Shown here: in pieces, positions 1 through 7,045 of the stretch
How the letters are laid out: every line of letters starts with the position of its first letter
Numbering within the stretch: position 1 is the stretch's first letter
Source of the DNA: a bacterium
Lineage (GTDB): Bacteria; Ratteibacteria; UBA8468
Direction of reading: 5' to 3'
NCBI GenBank assembly: GCA_030637775.1
Contig: DAOWFY010000031.1
Span: forward strand, 1-19,508
DNA length: 19,508 nt
The notes under the pieces: generated by a model
The model's database searches: none
Told to the model about the DNA's origin: nothing
What the model saw: the letters and a program-made list of their open reading frames with translations, nothing else
Program-made: the position numbers and the translations under genes

Positions 1-17
1 GTCAAAAGGAAGGGAAG

Positions 18-38
18 CCTTGCCTACCGGCAGGCAGG
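18..38. repeat. CCTGCCTGCCGGCAGG-type palindromic repeat, copy 1
   Basis: An imperfect palindrome built on CTACCGGCAGGCAGG. Related copies occur at 9130-9147 and 15172-15193. This one lies outside any gene, while the other two lie inside reading frames. The family resemblance is read directly from the sequence; its mobility is inferred. Confidence 0.6.
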
Positions 39-122
39 TTATTAACATTATTCACAGTTTTAACTCCCCCTTGGAGAACCCCCATTAACTATGAATAATA
101 TTTACCCTAACTCTTACCTATG

Positions 123-149
123 TGTCTGAACCCAGACATTATTGTTTTT
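123..149 (+). terminator. Possible intrinsic terminator of an off-window gene
   Basis: A 6-bp stem (TGTCTG/CAGACA, loop AACC, 123-138) is followed by the T-rich run ttattgttttt. The stem is short, so this is weak. It would end a transcript entering from the left, just before the tRNA promoter. I see no coding region in bases 1-190. Confidence 0.3.
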
Positions 150-176
150 GACCTCTGCTTAAAGAAAAAGTATAAT
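148..176 (+). promoter_or_regulatory. Sigma-70-type promoter of the tRNA gene
   Basis: TTGACC (148-153), a 17-base spacer and a perfect TATAAT (171-176) lie 15 bases before the mature tRNA 5' end. Initiation would be near 183, leaving a short 5' leader for RNase P to remove. Confidence 0.75.
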
Positions 177-191
177 TAAATATTCATTGGT

Positions 192-264
192 GCCCATGTA
201 GCTCAGCTGGTAGAGCAGAGCATTCGTAATGCTAAGATCGCTGGTTCGAATCCGGCCATGGGCT
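192..264 (+). tRNA. tRNA-Thr (anticodon CGT)
   Basis: A complete cloverleaf can be folded by eye. The acceptor stem is GCCCATG/CATGGGC (192-198 with 257-263). The D arm is GCTC-AGCTGGTA-GAGC, the anticodon loop is TTCGTAA with CGT at 225-227, and the T arm is GCTGG-TTCGAAT-CCGGC. The base at the discriminator position is T (264). The 3' CCA is not encoded. The top pair of the anticodon stem (218 with 234) is a G-A mismatch. It decodes ACG, and another tRNA-Thr elsewhere presumably reads the other codons. A near-consensus promoter lies just upstream. Confidence 0.93.
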
Positions 265-307
265 CTTGACAGGAGAAACCTATTTATGATAGTCTGGTTG
301 CATTAAA

Positions 308-984
308 ATGACCGAGAGAGAAAAATTTTTAAAGACAGCCAGATTTGAATTAAAAGGAGAGCTATTTCTGCCTTCGGTCTGGCAGTGGTTCTGGAATGAG
401 ACCTTTATAAGATGGAAAAGGGAGGGGTTGCCGGGCGATGTTCACGTGCAAGAGTATTTCAGATTCCAGAGAATGGAAGTGGTCCCTATAAATATGAGTT
501 TAATTCCTGCCTTTGATGGAGAAACTTTGGAAGAGGATGCTACTCATAAGGTTATCATCGATGGAGATGGTGCCAAAAAACGTGTGCTTAAAGAGAAGAG
601 AGAAATGTCCTTTATTGCATCGCAATGGTATTTAATGTTATCACCCTGGATTCGGACGGCAATGTCTGGGAGTTGATACCTTTCTGGTTAGAATGTGGAA
701 TAAAATGTGGAATAAATGGTATTATTCCCAATGAGGTGGCGGCCGGGATGGATGTGGTAGCCATGAGAAAAGAATTTGGGAAAAACCTTATTATAGAAGG
801 TGGAATTGATAAGCAGGTCTTGAGTAAAGGGAAAAAGGAGATTGAAGAAGAAGTTACGAAAAAGGTCCCCAATCTCCTTAAAGAAGGGGGATACTTCCCG
901 GGAATTGACCACTCGGTACCACCCGATGTTCCCTTGGAGAATTATCTTTACTATCTAAAGTTAATCAGGAAAACAGGAAATTAA
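308..984 (+). pseudogene. Broken UroD-family (MtaA/MtbA-like) corrinoid methyltransferase
   Basis: Two pieces of one gene lie in different frames. The 5' piece (from 308) resembles the N-terminus of uroporphyrinogen-decarboxylase-like methyltransferases (roughly 100 residues). The 3' piece (readable from about 625 to the stop at 984) matches the family C-terminus: DSDGNVWELIPFWLECG, then NEVAAGMDVVAMRKEFGKN, GGIDK and IDHSVPPDVPLENY. The family is normally about 340-370 residues, but the pieces sum to only about 225. At least 130 residues of the central barrel are missing and the join is out of frame near 620. The 3' piece also has a perfect 12-bp tandem duplication (692-715) that adds four residues. 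Family members move methyl groups between corrinoid proteins and coenzyme M or folate, which fits the corrinoid protein directly downstream. A misassembly could give the same picture, but the extra duplication favours real decay. Confidence 0.8.
692..715 (+). repeat. Perfect 12-bp tandem duplication inside the pseudogene
   Basis: The unit aatgtggaataa occurs twice, back to back. In the frame of the 3' piece it turns ECGINGII into ECGIKCGINGII, an in-frame four-residue insertion in a normally well conserved stretch. Confidence 0.9.
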
Positions 985-1004
985 AAAAAGGGGGAGAAAA
1001 GAAG

Positions 1005-1631
1005 ATGTCCGATTTAGGAGGAATAAAGGAGAGTCTGATTAAAGGAGATGCGAATAAGGTTAAGGAATTGGTGGAAGCCGCCGTCAAGGAGAAAACGCCG
1101 GTGGGAGAGATTCTCAATCAGGGATTGATTGCCGGGATGAATGTGGTGGGAGCAAAGTTTAAGAATAATGAATTCTACGTTCCGGAGGTTCTTATTGCTG
1201 CCCGAGCGATGCATGCCGGAATGGATATCCTGCAGCCTCTCTTGGCCGAGAGCGGAATAAAACCGATAGGCAAAATTGCCATCGGCACGGCAAAAGGAGA
1301 CCTGCATGACATTGGCAAAAACCTGGTGATTATGATGCTCAAGGGAGGAGGCTTTGAGGTAGAGGATTTGGGGATTGATGTTCCAGAGGAGAAATTTGTC
1401 GAATCAGTCAAGGCGGGAACTCAGTTAATCGGTATTTCTGCTCTTCTAACCACCACGATGCCCTCAATGAAAACGGTAATTGAAGCCTTAAGAGCAGCAG
1501 GCTTAAAGGATAGGGTTAAGGTAATGATTGGTGGAGCTCCAATTACCCAGGCCTATGCTGATGAGATTGGGGCGGATGGCTATAGCCCTGATGCTGCCTC
1601 CGCAGTTGATAAGGCAAAGGAGTTAATATAG
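1005..1631 (+). CDS. Methyltransferase-cognate corrinoid (B12-binding) protein, MtbC/MtmC-like
   Basis: This 208-residue protein is the standard length for one-carbon corrinoid shuttle proteins. Residues about 1-85 form the helical cap domain (B12-binding 2 type). Residues about 88-208 form the Rossmann-like cobalamin domain with the signature GDLHDIGKN: D99, H101 and G104 give the DxHxxG motif, with H101 as lower cobalt ligand. The later ISALLTTTMPSM and GGAPITQAYADEIGADGY segments line the nucleotide loop. A strong Shine-Dalgarno (aaaaaggggga) precedes the ATG. The protein carries a methyl group on cobalt between a substrate-specific methyltransferase and an acceptor methyltransferase. The gene directly upstream would have been such a partner but is broken, so this copy must use one elsewhere or is an orphan. 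The substrate cannot be told from the sequence. Confidence 0.93.
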   Translation: MSDLGGIKESLIKGDANKVKELVEAAVKEKTPVGEILNQGLIAGMNVVGAKFKNNEFYVPEVLIAARAMHAGMDILQPLLAESGIKPIGKIAIGTAKGDLHDIGKNLVIMMLKGGGFEVEDLGIDVPEEKFVESVKAGTQLIGISALLTTTMPSMKTVIEALRAAGLKDRVKVMIGGAPITQAYADEIGADGYSPDAASAVDKAKELI

Positions 1632-1639
1632 GCAGAGAT

Positions 1640-1875
1640 GACTAAAGTTTGTTCGCTCGGGCTTTCTTATTCCTCGGCACTATCGTGCTCTGGGCCATAA
1701 CCGCCAACTCGCTCACAAACTCTAGTTATCTCTTGCAGAAAAGAAAATGTTCTCCCCACTTGTGGGGGACGCCGTGCGACGAATAAGGAGCATATGGTTG
1801 GCGTCGGGTGGCGAGATGTGAGCCACCCTGACCGACGAACACAGTGAGGAGAGAACACAGAGGGGTGCGACGAAC
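1640..1875. repeat. Putative dispersed or inserted element upstream of plsY
   Basis: This stretch differs in composition from its neighbours and holds no convincing gene. A minus-strand frame is open but has no recognisable domain. It contains a CCCCAC-TT-GTGGGG hairpin (1754-1767), a GGGTGGC/GCCACCC hairpin (1806-1812 with 1822-1828), the 10-mer GTGCGACGAA twice (1774-1783 and 1865-1874), and a third CGACGAA at 1833-1839. The right part runs directly into the first codons of plsY. I interpret it as a repetitive element that landed between the corrinoid gene and plsY. Its boundaries are uncertain. Confidence 0.4.
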
Positions 1876-2478
1876 ATACCAATACTCATTTGGTTCCTAC
1901 TCGTTGTTTCTGCCTATCTGATTGGGTCGGTTCCTTTCGGGTATCTTCTGGCTCGTCTCTTTAAGAGGATTGACATCAGGGAGTTTGGCAGCCACAATAT
2001 TGGCGCGACCAATGTCCTCCGGGTAGTTGGACCTTTCCCGGCAGCTCTCACCTTACTTTTTGATATTGGGAAGGGTGCTATTCCCGTTCTTTTGGCTAAA
2101 AGATATTTTCCCTCTTTTGCCCTGTTGCCAATTATTGTCGGTATTTGCGCAATCTGTGGCCATAACTTCTCCATTTTCTTGAAAGGAAGGGGTGGTAAAG
2201 GAGTGGCGACTGGCTTTGGGGTGCTACTTGCCCTTGCCCCTCTCGTCTCTTTTTTGACCTTTCTCGTCTGGCTCTTCATCCTCCTCATTAGCCGCTATAT
2301 TTCCCTTTCCTCTCTGGTTGGGGCTCTTACCTTTCCTATTTTTCTCTGGTTAAAAAGAGCCGAATTTCCCTTGATAATCCTGGGTGTCCTCGTCTTCATC
2401 TTGGTGGTAATCAGGCACCGGGAAAATATTAAAAGATTGATTGAGGGAACCGAACCAAAAATAAAACTGAAACGATGA
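1876..2478 (+). CDS. plsY: Glycerol-3-phosphate acyltransferase PlsY (start codon non-standard)
   Basis: An integral membrane enzyme that acylates glycerol-3-phosphate from acyl-phosphate, the first step of phospholipid synthesis. The three family motifs are present: GSHNIGATN, then HNFSIFLKGRGGKGVAT, and RHRENIKRLIEGTE. The hydrophobic opening AYLIGSVPFGYLL is also typical. About 200 residues is normal. The problem is the start. The in-frame stop at 1819-1821 and the conserved region from 1891 bracket a stretch with no ATG, GTG or TTG. The first NTG other than CTG is a TTG at 2092, which would delete the first motif. The best guess is ATA at 1876 (giving [M]PILIWFLL), 10 bases after GAGGGG. 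ATA 1882, ATT 1888 and CTG 1828 are alternatives. The gene overlaps gpsA by ATGA, so both early lipid genes are coupled. Confidence 0.88.
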   Translation: MPILIWFLLVVSAYLIGSVPFGYLLARLFKRIDIREFGSHNIGATNVLRVVGPFPAALTLLFDIGKGAIPVLLAKRYFPSFALLPIIVGICAICGHNFSIFLKGRGGKGVATGFGVLLALAPLVSFLTFLVWLFILLISRYISLSSLVGALTFPIFLWLKRAEFPLIILGVLVFILVVIRHRENIKRLIEGTEPKIKLKR

Positions 2479-3464
2479 ATATTGCAATCTTGGGAGCAGG
2501 GGGGTGGGGAACAACCTTGGCGATTCATCTTGTTAAGAAGAATTATCGGATAAGATTGTGGGAAGCCTTTCCTGACTACGCATTAGTTTTACAAAGAAAA
2601 AGGAAAAATCCTAAATTTCTTCCCAACGTATCAATTCCGGAAGAAATCTTTATTTCCTCAGATTTAGAAAAGATAATCTCTAAAGCAGCGCTCATCATTA
2701 TTGCGGTCCCCTCATTTGCGGCAAGAGAGGTTCTCAAGAAGTTGAAGAGATTTGACCTTTCAAAAGCGATTATCCTTTCTGCCACCAAAGGTATGGAAAT
2801 GGGCTCGCACCTTCGGATGAGTGAGGTAATCAGAGATGAATTGGGCAAAAAAATCAAATGGGCGGTACTTTCAGGACCGACAATTGCTAAGGAGGTAGTA
2901 GAGGGGAAGCCCTCCACCGCGGTTGTTGCCTCACCCAGACCAAAGATTGCTAGGCTGGTGCAGAAGGTTCTGATGGATAAAAGCCTGCGTATCTATACCA
3001 GCTCCGATCCGATCGGTGTAGAGTTGGGAGGTTGCTTGAAAAATATTATTGCCATCGCTGCCGGAATTGCTGATGGTCTTGGCTTTGGTACAAATAGTAA
3101 GGCGGCCCTTCTTACCAGAGGATTAGCCGAGATCGCCGCGATCGGAAAGAAAATGGGAGCAAAATCCTTTACCTTTATGGGGCTTTCCGGGTTAGGTGAT
3201 TTAGTGACCACCTGCACCAGTAAAAACAGCCGCAACCGGAACTTCGGGGAGGCCATTGGCAGGGGAAGAAGGATGGAGCAGCTCCTTAAAGAAACTGAGA
3301 TGGTGATTGAGGGAGTTAATACCACAAAGGTAGTCTGCCATCTTGCAAAAAAATTTTCGCTAGAAACGCCAATTGCTAATGTAGTTTATCAAATCTTATT
3401 TGAGAAAAAAGATCCTTTGACTGCGGTAGATGAACTTATGAGTCGAAAGGAGAAAGCGGAGTAG
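2475..3464 (+). CDS. gpsA: NAD(P)H-dependent glycerol-3-phosphate dehydrogenase
   Basis: This cytoplasmic enzyme reduces dihydroxyacetone phosphate to sn-glycerol-3-phosphate, the substrate of the PlsY encoded immediately upstream. Its 329 residues are full length. The Rossmann motif is LGAGGWGTTLA (residues 6-16), followed by IIAVPS and SATKG. VLSGPTIAKEVVEGKPSTAV is the family signature, and LGGCLKN carries the catalytic lysine (K190). The C-terminal domain has GFGTNSKAALLTRGLAEI and GLSGLGDLVTTCTS. The ATG overlaps the plsY stop (ATGA), so the pair is translationally coupled and gpsA probably relies on plsY translation. Confidence 0.97.
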   Translation: MNIAILGAGGWGTTLAIHLVKKNYRIRLWEAFPDYALVLQRKRKNPKFLPNVSIPEEIFISSDLEKIISKAALIIIAVPSFAAREVLKKLKRFDLSKAIILSATKGMEMGSHLRMSEVIRDELGKKIKWAVLSGPTIAKEVVEGKPSTAVVASPRPKIARLVQKVLMDKSLRIYTSSDPIGVELGGCLKNIIAIAAGIADGLGFGTNSKAALLTRGLAEIAAIGKKMGAKSFTFMGLSGLGDLVTTCTSKNSRNRNFGEAIGRGRRMEQLLKETEMVIEGVNTTKVVCHLAKKFSLETPIANVVYQILFEKKDPLTAVDELMSRKEKAE

Positions 3465-3493
3465 TTGACAGATAATGTAGTATTAAGTAATAT
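3465..3493 (+). promoter_or_regulatory. Near-consensus promoter for the PDZ-protein operon
   Basis: A perfect TTGACA (3465-3470), a 17-base spacer and TAATAT (3488-3493) begin right after the gpsA stop. Initiation near 3500 would leave a 5' leader of only about 13 bases before the ATG at 3513. It marks the start of a new unit: PDZ protein, HAMP protein, HU. Confidence 0.7.
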
Positions 3494-3512
3494 ATAACAG
3501 GGTATTTTCGCG

Positions 3513-4979
3513 ATGAACATGAAAATTAAAAAAATTAATGCCGCGAAATTGTGTATACTCTTGTTGCCATTTTTTATCTGTAGCGCAGGAAGCCTTTATG
3601 CCGACACTATTATTCTGAAGAGCGGAAGTATTCTGAAAGGGATTATCGTTAAAGAATATAGCGATCGTGTTATCCTTCGGATTCCTGATGGAGAAGTGGG
3701 AATATATAAAAATCTCATATCCAAGATTGTATATCTTCGCCCCGAACAAAATTTACTTGAGCTCGGTAATAAATGTGCTAAAAGAGGTGAATTTGGTGAA
3801 GCTCTTGTACATTACAGAAAAGCTCTAAGAATAAATCGGGATTTTGAAGAGGCAAAGGATGCTATTGCAAGAGTGAGAGAAGCTAAACAAAGTCAAAAAG
3901 AGATTTCCGAGGAACGATTAAGACAATCCCTGGGAATAATCATTAAGAAGGAGGGTAATGAGATAAAGGTGGCTTCGGTCGATGCCCGGTCTCCCGCTTT
4001 TAGGGCGGGTATCAAGCACGAAGATATTATAGAAACAATCTGGGATGCTCATCTTAAGTACGAGAAGCTGGATAAAGCAATTGCTCTTTTAACAGGAGAA
4101 AAGGGCGCTTCAGTTTCCTTGACCATCAAACGGCAAGTTAGCCCCATCCGGAGGAAGATTCGGTGGTATCAAAAGGAGTTTGTGGGGATAGGGATTTCTC
4201 TAAGTATGAAAGAAAGAGGGTTAACGATAACAAATGTTTCCCCAGGACAACCGGCCGATAAAGTGGGGCTGAAACCAGGGGATCGTATTGTAGCTATTGA
4301 AGGGAAATCTATCCGCTATACCGGTTTATCAGAAGCTATAAAAAAGATGGCCGGTCAGGCAGGTATACCTCTGGACCTTACCATCACCAGAAAAGTAAGA
4401 ATAGTGCGTGGTGGCTATAAAAAGATAAAGGCTGATCCGTCTCTTGTTTTGCCAGTGGTTAAAGAGGAGGAGATAGCGGGCATTGGCGTGCAAATAGTCC
4501 TCACTTCTAAAGGCCCCAAAGTTGTGAACGTTCTCTATCGTTCGCCAGCCGAAAAAGCCGGTCTTAAGAGGGGTGATTTATTGGTTAGGATCGATGAGAA
4601 ACCAGTTAGAGGCTTATCATCTAAAGAATCAACAAAGTTACTTAAAGGCGAAGTTGGGAGTATCGTTCAAACAGCCATAGAACGAGACATTTCTCTCATC
4701 CGGCAGAAAATACCGGGAAAAAATTTTGCAGGAATTGGATGTACGCTGAGTAAAGGAGAAAATGGGTTTGAAATTAATGGACTCCTTCCCGATGGAGCAG
4801 CCAAAAAAGCCGGGATAAAGAAAGGGGATATCATTGTTCGGGTAGAGGATAAAGATATTACCAATAAGATTTCATTCTCTCAATTTGTAGAGGAGATTCG
4901 TGGTCCGGTTGGAGCAGAACTCACTCTTACCATCAGAAGGAATTTAGCAATCAAGAGGACAAAAATCAGAGTGCAGTGA
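3513..4979 (+). CDS. Secreted protein with four PDZ domains
   Basis: A 488-residue protein with an N-terminal signal peptide (residues about 1-30: basic start, hydrophobic LCILLLPFFICSAGSL, then YADT). A small beta domain (31-75, IILKSGSILKGIIV) and a helical, TPR-like hairpin (80-125) follow. Four PDZ domains come next, at about 140-207, 224-293, 321-390 and 404-475. Each has a carboxylate-loop GIGI/GIGV-type strand and a PADKVGLKPGDRIVAI-type segment. There is no protease domain: no HtrA catalytic triad and no S41 region. It is therefore probably a periplasmic scaffold or peptide-binding protein rather than an enzyme. A second in-frame ATG lies at 3519, and the Shine-Dalgarno is poor at either. 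The HAMP protein follows 16 bases downstream, suggesting shared transcription. The target is unknown. Confidence 0.8.
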   Translation: MNMKIKKINAAKLCILLLPFFICSAGSLYADTIILKSGSILKGIIVKEYSDRVILRIPDGEVGIYKNLISKIVYLRPEQNLLELGNKCAKRGEFGEALVHYRKALRINRDFEEAKDAIARVREAKQSQKEISEERLRQSLGIIIKKEGNEIKVASVDARSPAFRAGIKHEDIIETIWDAHLKYEKLDKAIALLTGEKGASVSLTIKRQVSPIRRKIRWYQKEFVGIGISLSMKERGLTITNVSPGQPADKVGLKPGDRIVAIEGKSIRYTGLSEAIKKMAGQAGIPLDLTITRKVRIVRGGYKKIKADPSLVLPVVKEEEIAGIGVQIVLTSKGPKVVNVLYRSPAEKAGLKRGDLLVRIDEKPVRGLSSKESTKLLKGEVGSIVQTAIERDISLIRQKIPGKNFAGIGCTLSKGENGFEINGLLPDGAAKKAGIKKGDIIVRVEDKDITNKISFSQFVEEIRGPVGAELTLTIRRNLAIKRTKIRVQ

Positions 4980-4995
4980 TAAACAGGAGAAAAAA

Positions 4996-5619
4996 ATGGA
5001 AGAGAAAAAGAGAAAAAGAAGAATTCATTACTTAGTTAATAAGAGTTTTCAAATGAAACATGCAGGTATAATATTGGTTCTTATGTGTCTGGTTTTAATC
5101 GTTTTTGCCTGGACCGTTTACCATTCAGGCTGGGTTCCTCTGACAGAAAGACTATCAGATGTCTATCCACAAGGAAGGCTGGTTGCTATCTTGAGAGTTC
5201 TTAAATTGCAACTGGCGATTAGGGTACTTTTGCTTGTACCGATCATAATAATAGTTTCTATGTTCTTATCTCATAAGACAGTTGGACCTTTAGCCAGGTT
5301 AGAAAGGAGTATAAGGGCTATCTCCATGGGCAACCTACAGATGCGATTAAAGGTAAGGAAAGGAGATGCGCTTTTTGGTTTAACCCAAGCAATTAATGAA
5401 ATGGTAAAAAACACTGAGCAAATACTTTTCAAGGATAGAGAGCTTATAGAAAAAATATTTGTAACTGTCGAAGATTTGCGAGCAAGTATGAAAAAAGTTT
5501 CAGGGACACCAACCGAGATTTCGGAAAAGATTGATTCATTAAGTGCACAGATAGTTAAGTTGCAGAAAAATCTGGACAGTCCTATGGTTAATTTTAAAGA
5601 GAAAATAGAGGGGAGGTGA
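4996..5619 (+). CDS. HAMP-domain membrane protein without a signalling output domain
   Basis: A 207-residue inner-membrane protein. Residues 1-22 are basic and cytoplasmic, TM1 is about 23-45, a short outer loop is 46-70, and TM2 is about 72-92. A HAMP domain (about 92-142; VGPLARLERSIRAISMGNL) and a predicted coiled coil (145-195) complete it. HAMP domains usually pass signals from a sensor to a kinase, cyclase or chemotaxis domain, but none follows here. The sensor loop is also too short for a ligand-binding domain. It may act as a dimeric membrane anchor or adaptor, possibly with the four-PDZ protein encoded 16 bases upstream. A good Shine-Dalgarno (caggaga) precedes the ATG. Its last codons (ggggaggtga) form the ribosome-binding site of the HU gene. 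Confidence 0.8.
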   Translation: MEEKKRKRRIHYLVNKSFQMKHAGIILVLMCLVLIVFAWTVYHSGWVPLTERLSDVYPQGRLVAILRVLKLQLAIRVLLLVPIIIIVSMFLSHKTVGPLARLERSIRAISMGNLQMRLKVRKGDALFGLTQAINEMVKNTEQILFKDRELIEKIFVTVEDLRASMKKVSGTPTEISEKIDSLSAQIVKLQKNLDSPMVNFKEKIEGR

Positions 5620-5631
5620 GAAGAAAAGAAA

Positions 5632-5904
5632 ATGAATAAGGGTCAGTTGATTGAGAAGGTAATGTCCGAAGTAAAGGTTGCGAAAGCAGAGGCAACGAGG
5701 GCGGTGGACTCTGTAATTAGCAATATCAGAACTTCTCTGCAAAGCGGAGAAAAGGTCGTTCTTGCAGGATTAGGAACATTCTCCGTGAGAAGGAGAAAGG
5801 CCAGGACAGGCAGAAATCCACGCACCGGCGAAAGTTTACAGATTCCCGAAAGAAGGGTTGTGAGGTTCAAGGCAGGGAAAACATTAAAGAATGCAGTAAA
5901 ATAA
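5632..5904 (+). CDS. HU/IHF-family DNA-binding protein
   Basis: A 90-residue nucleoid protein that bends DNA as a dimer. It has the full family layout: two N-terminal helices (MNKGQLIEKVMSEV onward), the turn VVLAGLGTFSVRRRKART (residues 42-59), the DNA-clamping arm GRNPRTGESLQIPE with the key proline (residues 60-73), and the closing FKAGKTLKNAV. The gene lies 12 bases after the HAMP gene and its Shine-Dalgarno (ggaggtga) overlaps that gene's stop. A MerR-type regulator downstream of an HU/IHF gene is a familiar arrangement in several bacterial groups. Whether it is HU or an IHF subunit cannot be decided here. Confidence 0.96.
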   Translation: MNKGQLIEKVMSEVKVAKAEATRAVDSVISNIRTSLQSGEKVVLAGLGTFSVRRRKARTGRNPRTGESLQIPERRVVRFKAGKTLKNAVK

Positions 5905-5910
5905 TTGGAA

Positions 5911-5961
5911 AATTGGGGACTGTCCCCAGGAATGGAATTCCGTAAATTGGGGACTGTCCCC
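5911..5961. repeat. Paired GGGGACTGTCCCC repeats
   Basis: The 17-mer aattggggactgtcccc occurs at 5911-5927 and 5945-5961. Each copy is a near-palindrome with GGGGAC/GTCCCC arms. Between them is the palindrome GGAATTCC (5934-5941). Units like this are commonly dispersed in genomes and, in some lineages, are associated with RAYT-type Y1 transposases. No transposase is seen here. The pair fills most of the HU-MerR gap. Confidence 0.75.
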
Positions 5962-5983
5962 TTAATTTATGGTGTCGTAATTT

Positions 5984-6322
5984 ATGGAAGGCCCAAAGAT
6001 TCCTGACAAACTTTTCTTCTCCATTGGTGAGGCGAGCAAGATTGTTGAGATAGAACCGCATATTCTCCGTTACTGGGAAAAAGAATTTAAGCAAACAAGA
6101 CCAAAAAGGAATAAGAAAGGCGAAAGGAATTATACGAAAAAGGATATTGAGGCCATTCTTAAGTTAAAGAGCCTTCTTTACAGAGACCTTTATACCATCA
6201 AAGGGGCAAAACAAAAATTACGGGAAAGGCTACCTAAGGAGGGATTAAAGAAAGGGGACTTAATAAAGTTCCTTAAGGGGATGAGAAAGGAACTGATTTC
6301 CTTAAGAAGAACGTTGAAATAA
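5984..6322 (+). CDS. MerR-type HTH regulator
   Basis: A 112-residue cytoplasmic DNA-binding protein. Residues about 10-80 form the MerR winged helix: FSIGEASKIVEIEPHILRYW followed by EKEF, then ERNYTKKDIEAILKLKSLLY and the GAKQKLRERL helix. There is no C-terminal ligand-binding domain, only a short basic tail (about 85-112), so the signal it responds to, if any, is not evident. The start at 5984 lacks a Shine-Dalgarno. The upstream bases are the GGGGACTGTCCCC repeat pair and a 15-bp tandem duplication (taatttatgg at 5963-5972 and 5978-5987). The native leader may have been overwritten. purN follows after 12 bases. Confidence 0.88.
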   Translation: MEGPKIPDKLFFSIGEASKIVEIEPHILRYWEKEFKQTRPKRNKKGERNYTKKDIEAILKLKSLLYRDLYTIKGAKQKLRERLPKEGLKKGDLIKFLKGMRKELISLRRTLK

Positions 6323-6334
6323 TAAAGAAAAAAG

Positions 6335-6970
6335 ATGTTAAAGATTGGGGTTTTGGCTTCGGGGAAGGGAACAAATTTGCAGGCAATTATCGATGCAATT
6401 AGAAGAAAAGAGGTCCCGGCAGAGATTGGCATTGTTCTTTCCGATAATCCGGATGCATATGCTTTAGAGCGGGTAAAAAAGGCTGGCATCAGGGCCCTTT
6501 ACCTTCCTGCCGGCAGATTTAAAACATATTTAGAGGAAAGGATAGAAAAAAATTATATCAATGTTTTAAAGAAGGAAGGAGTGGAATTGGTCTGTCTTGC
6601 CGGTTTTATGAGGGTTTTAAAAAGAGATTTACTTAATGCCTTTGCCGGTCGGATCATCAACATCCATCCCGCCCTGCTTCCTTCCTTCCCGGGATTGGAA
6701 TCCTGGAAACAGGCGCTCAATTACGGGGTGAAGTTCACCGGGGCAACCGTTCATTTTGTGGAAGAGGGAATAGATTCTGGGCCAATTATCCTGCAAGCGG
6801 TTGTCCCGACAAAACCGGATGATACGCCAGAAACCCTACATCGCCGCATTCAGGAGAAGGAACATATCATTTATCCGCTGGCAATTAAATTGATTGCCGA
6901 AAACAGGCTCAGGATTGAGGGAAGAAGAGTAAATATAGAGGGGTCAGGTCTCAACATTTGCTGTGAGTAA
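6335..6970 (+). CDS. purN: Phosphoribosylglycinamide formyltransferase PurN
   Basis: This enzyme transfers a formyl group from 10-formyltetrahydrofolate to GAR in purine synthesis. The 211-residue protein has the N-terminal phosphate loop VLASGKGTNLQAII (residues 6-19), LAGFMRVL, and the catalytic NIHPALLPSFPG with N109 and H111. GATVHFVEEGIDSGPIILQ supplies the catalytic aspartate D147. Length and motifs are complete. The segment LPAGRF (57-62) is encoded over the palindrome CTGCCGGCAG, which resembles the dispersed repeat, but this segment fits a known PurN subfamily and may be native. The ATG lies 12 bases after the regulator gene, with a weak Shine-Dalgarno. Confidence 0.96.
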   Translation: MLKIGVLASGKGTNLQAIIDAIRRKEVPAEIGIVLSDNPDAYALERVKKAGIRALYLPAGRFKTYLEERIEKNYINVLKKEGVELVCLAGFMRVLKRDLLNAFAGRIINIHPALLPSFPGLESWKQALNYGVKFTGATVHFVEEGIDSGPIILQAVVPTKPDDTPETLHRRIQEKEHIIYPLAIKLIAENRLRIEGRRVNIEGSGLNICCE

Positions 6971-7045
6971 CTATCAGAGAAGTCAATCTATTCGCACATT
7001 GCTACTAAAGTAAGTTTATAGTACAGTGGTGCAATTTAACAAAAG

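Noticed and set aside
265-307. Second promoter (TTGACA at 266) for the UroD-type pseudogene
   Set aside because: No -10 hexamer at acceptable spacing; the nearest candidates are at 13 or 16 bases and poor.
1667-1882. Minus-strand open frame across the element before plsY
   Set aside because: No domain, no ribosome-binding site, and its composition follows the repeat-like DNA.
6503-6517. CTGCCGGCAG palindrome in purN encoding LPAGR, like the dispersed repeat
   Set aside because: Only the 10-base core matches, and a related PurN subfamily has a similar segment here, so insertion is not needed.
6971-7045. Promoter before slt (TATAGT at 7017)
   Set aside because: No -35 at a workable distance; TTGCTA is only 12 bases away.
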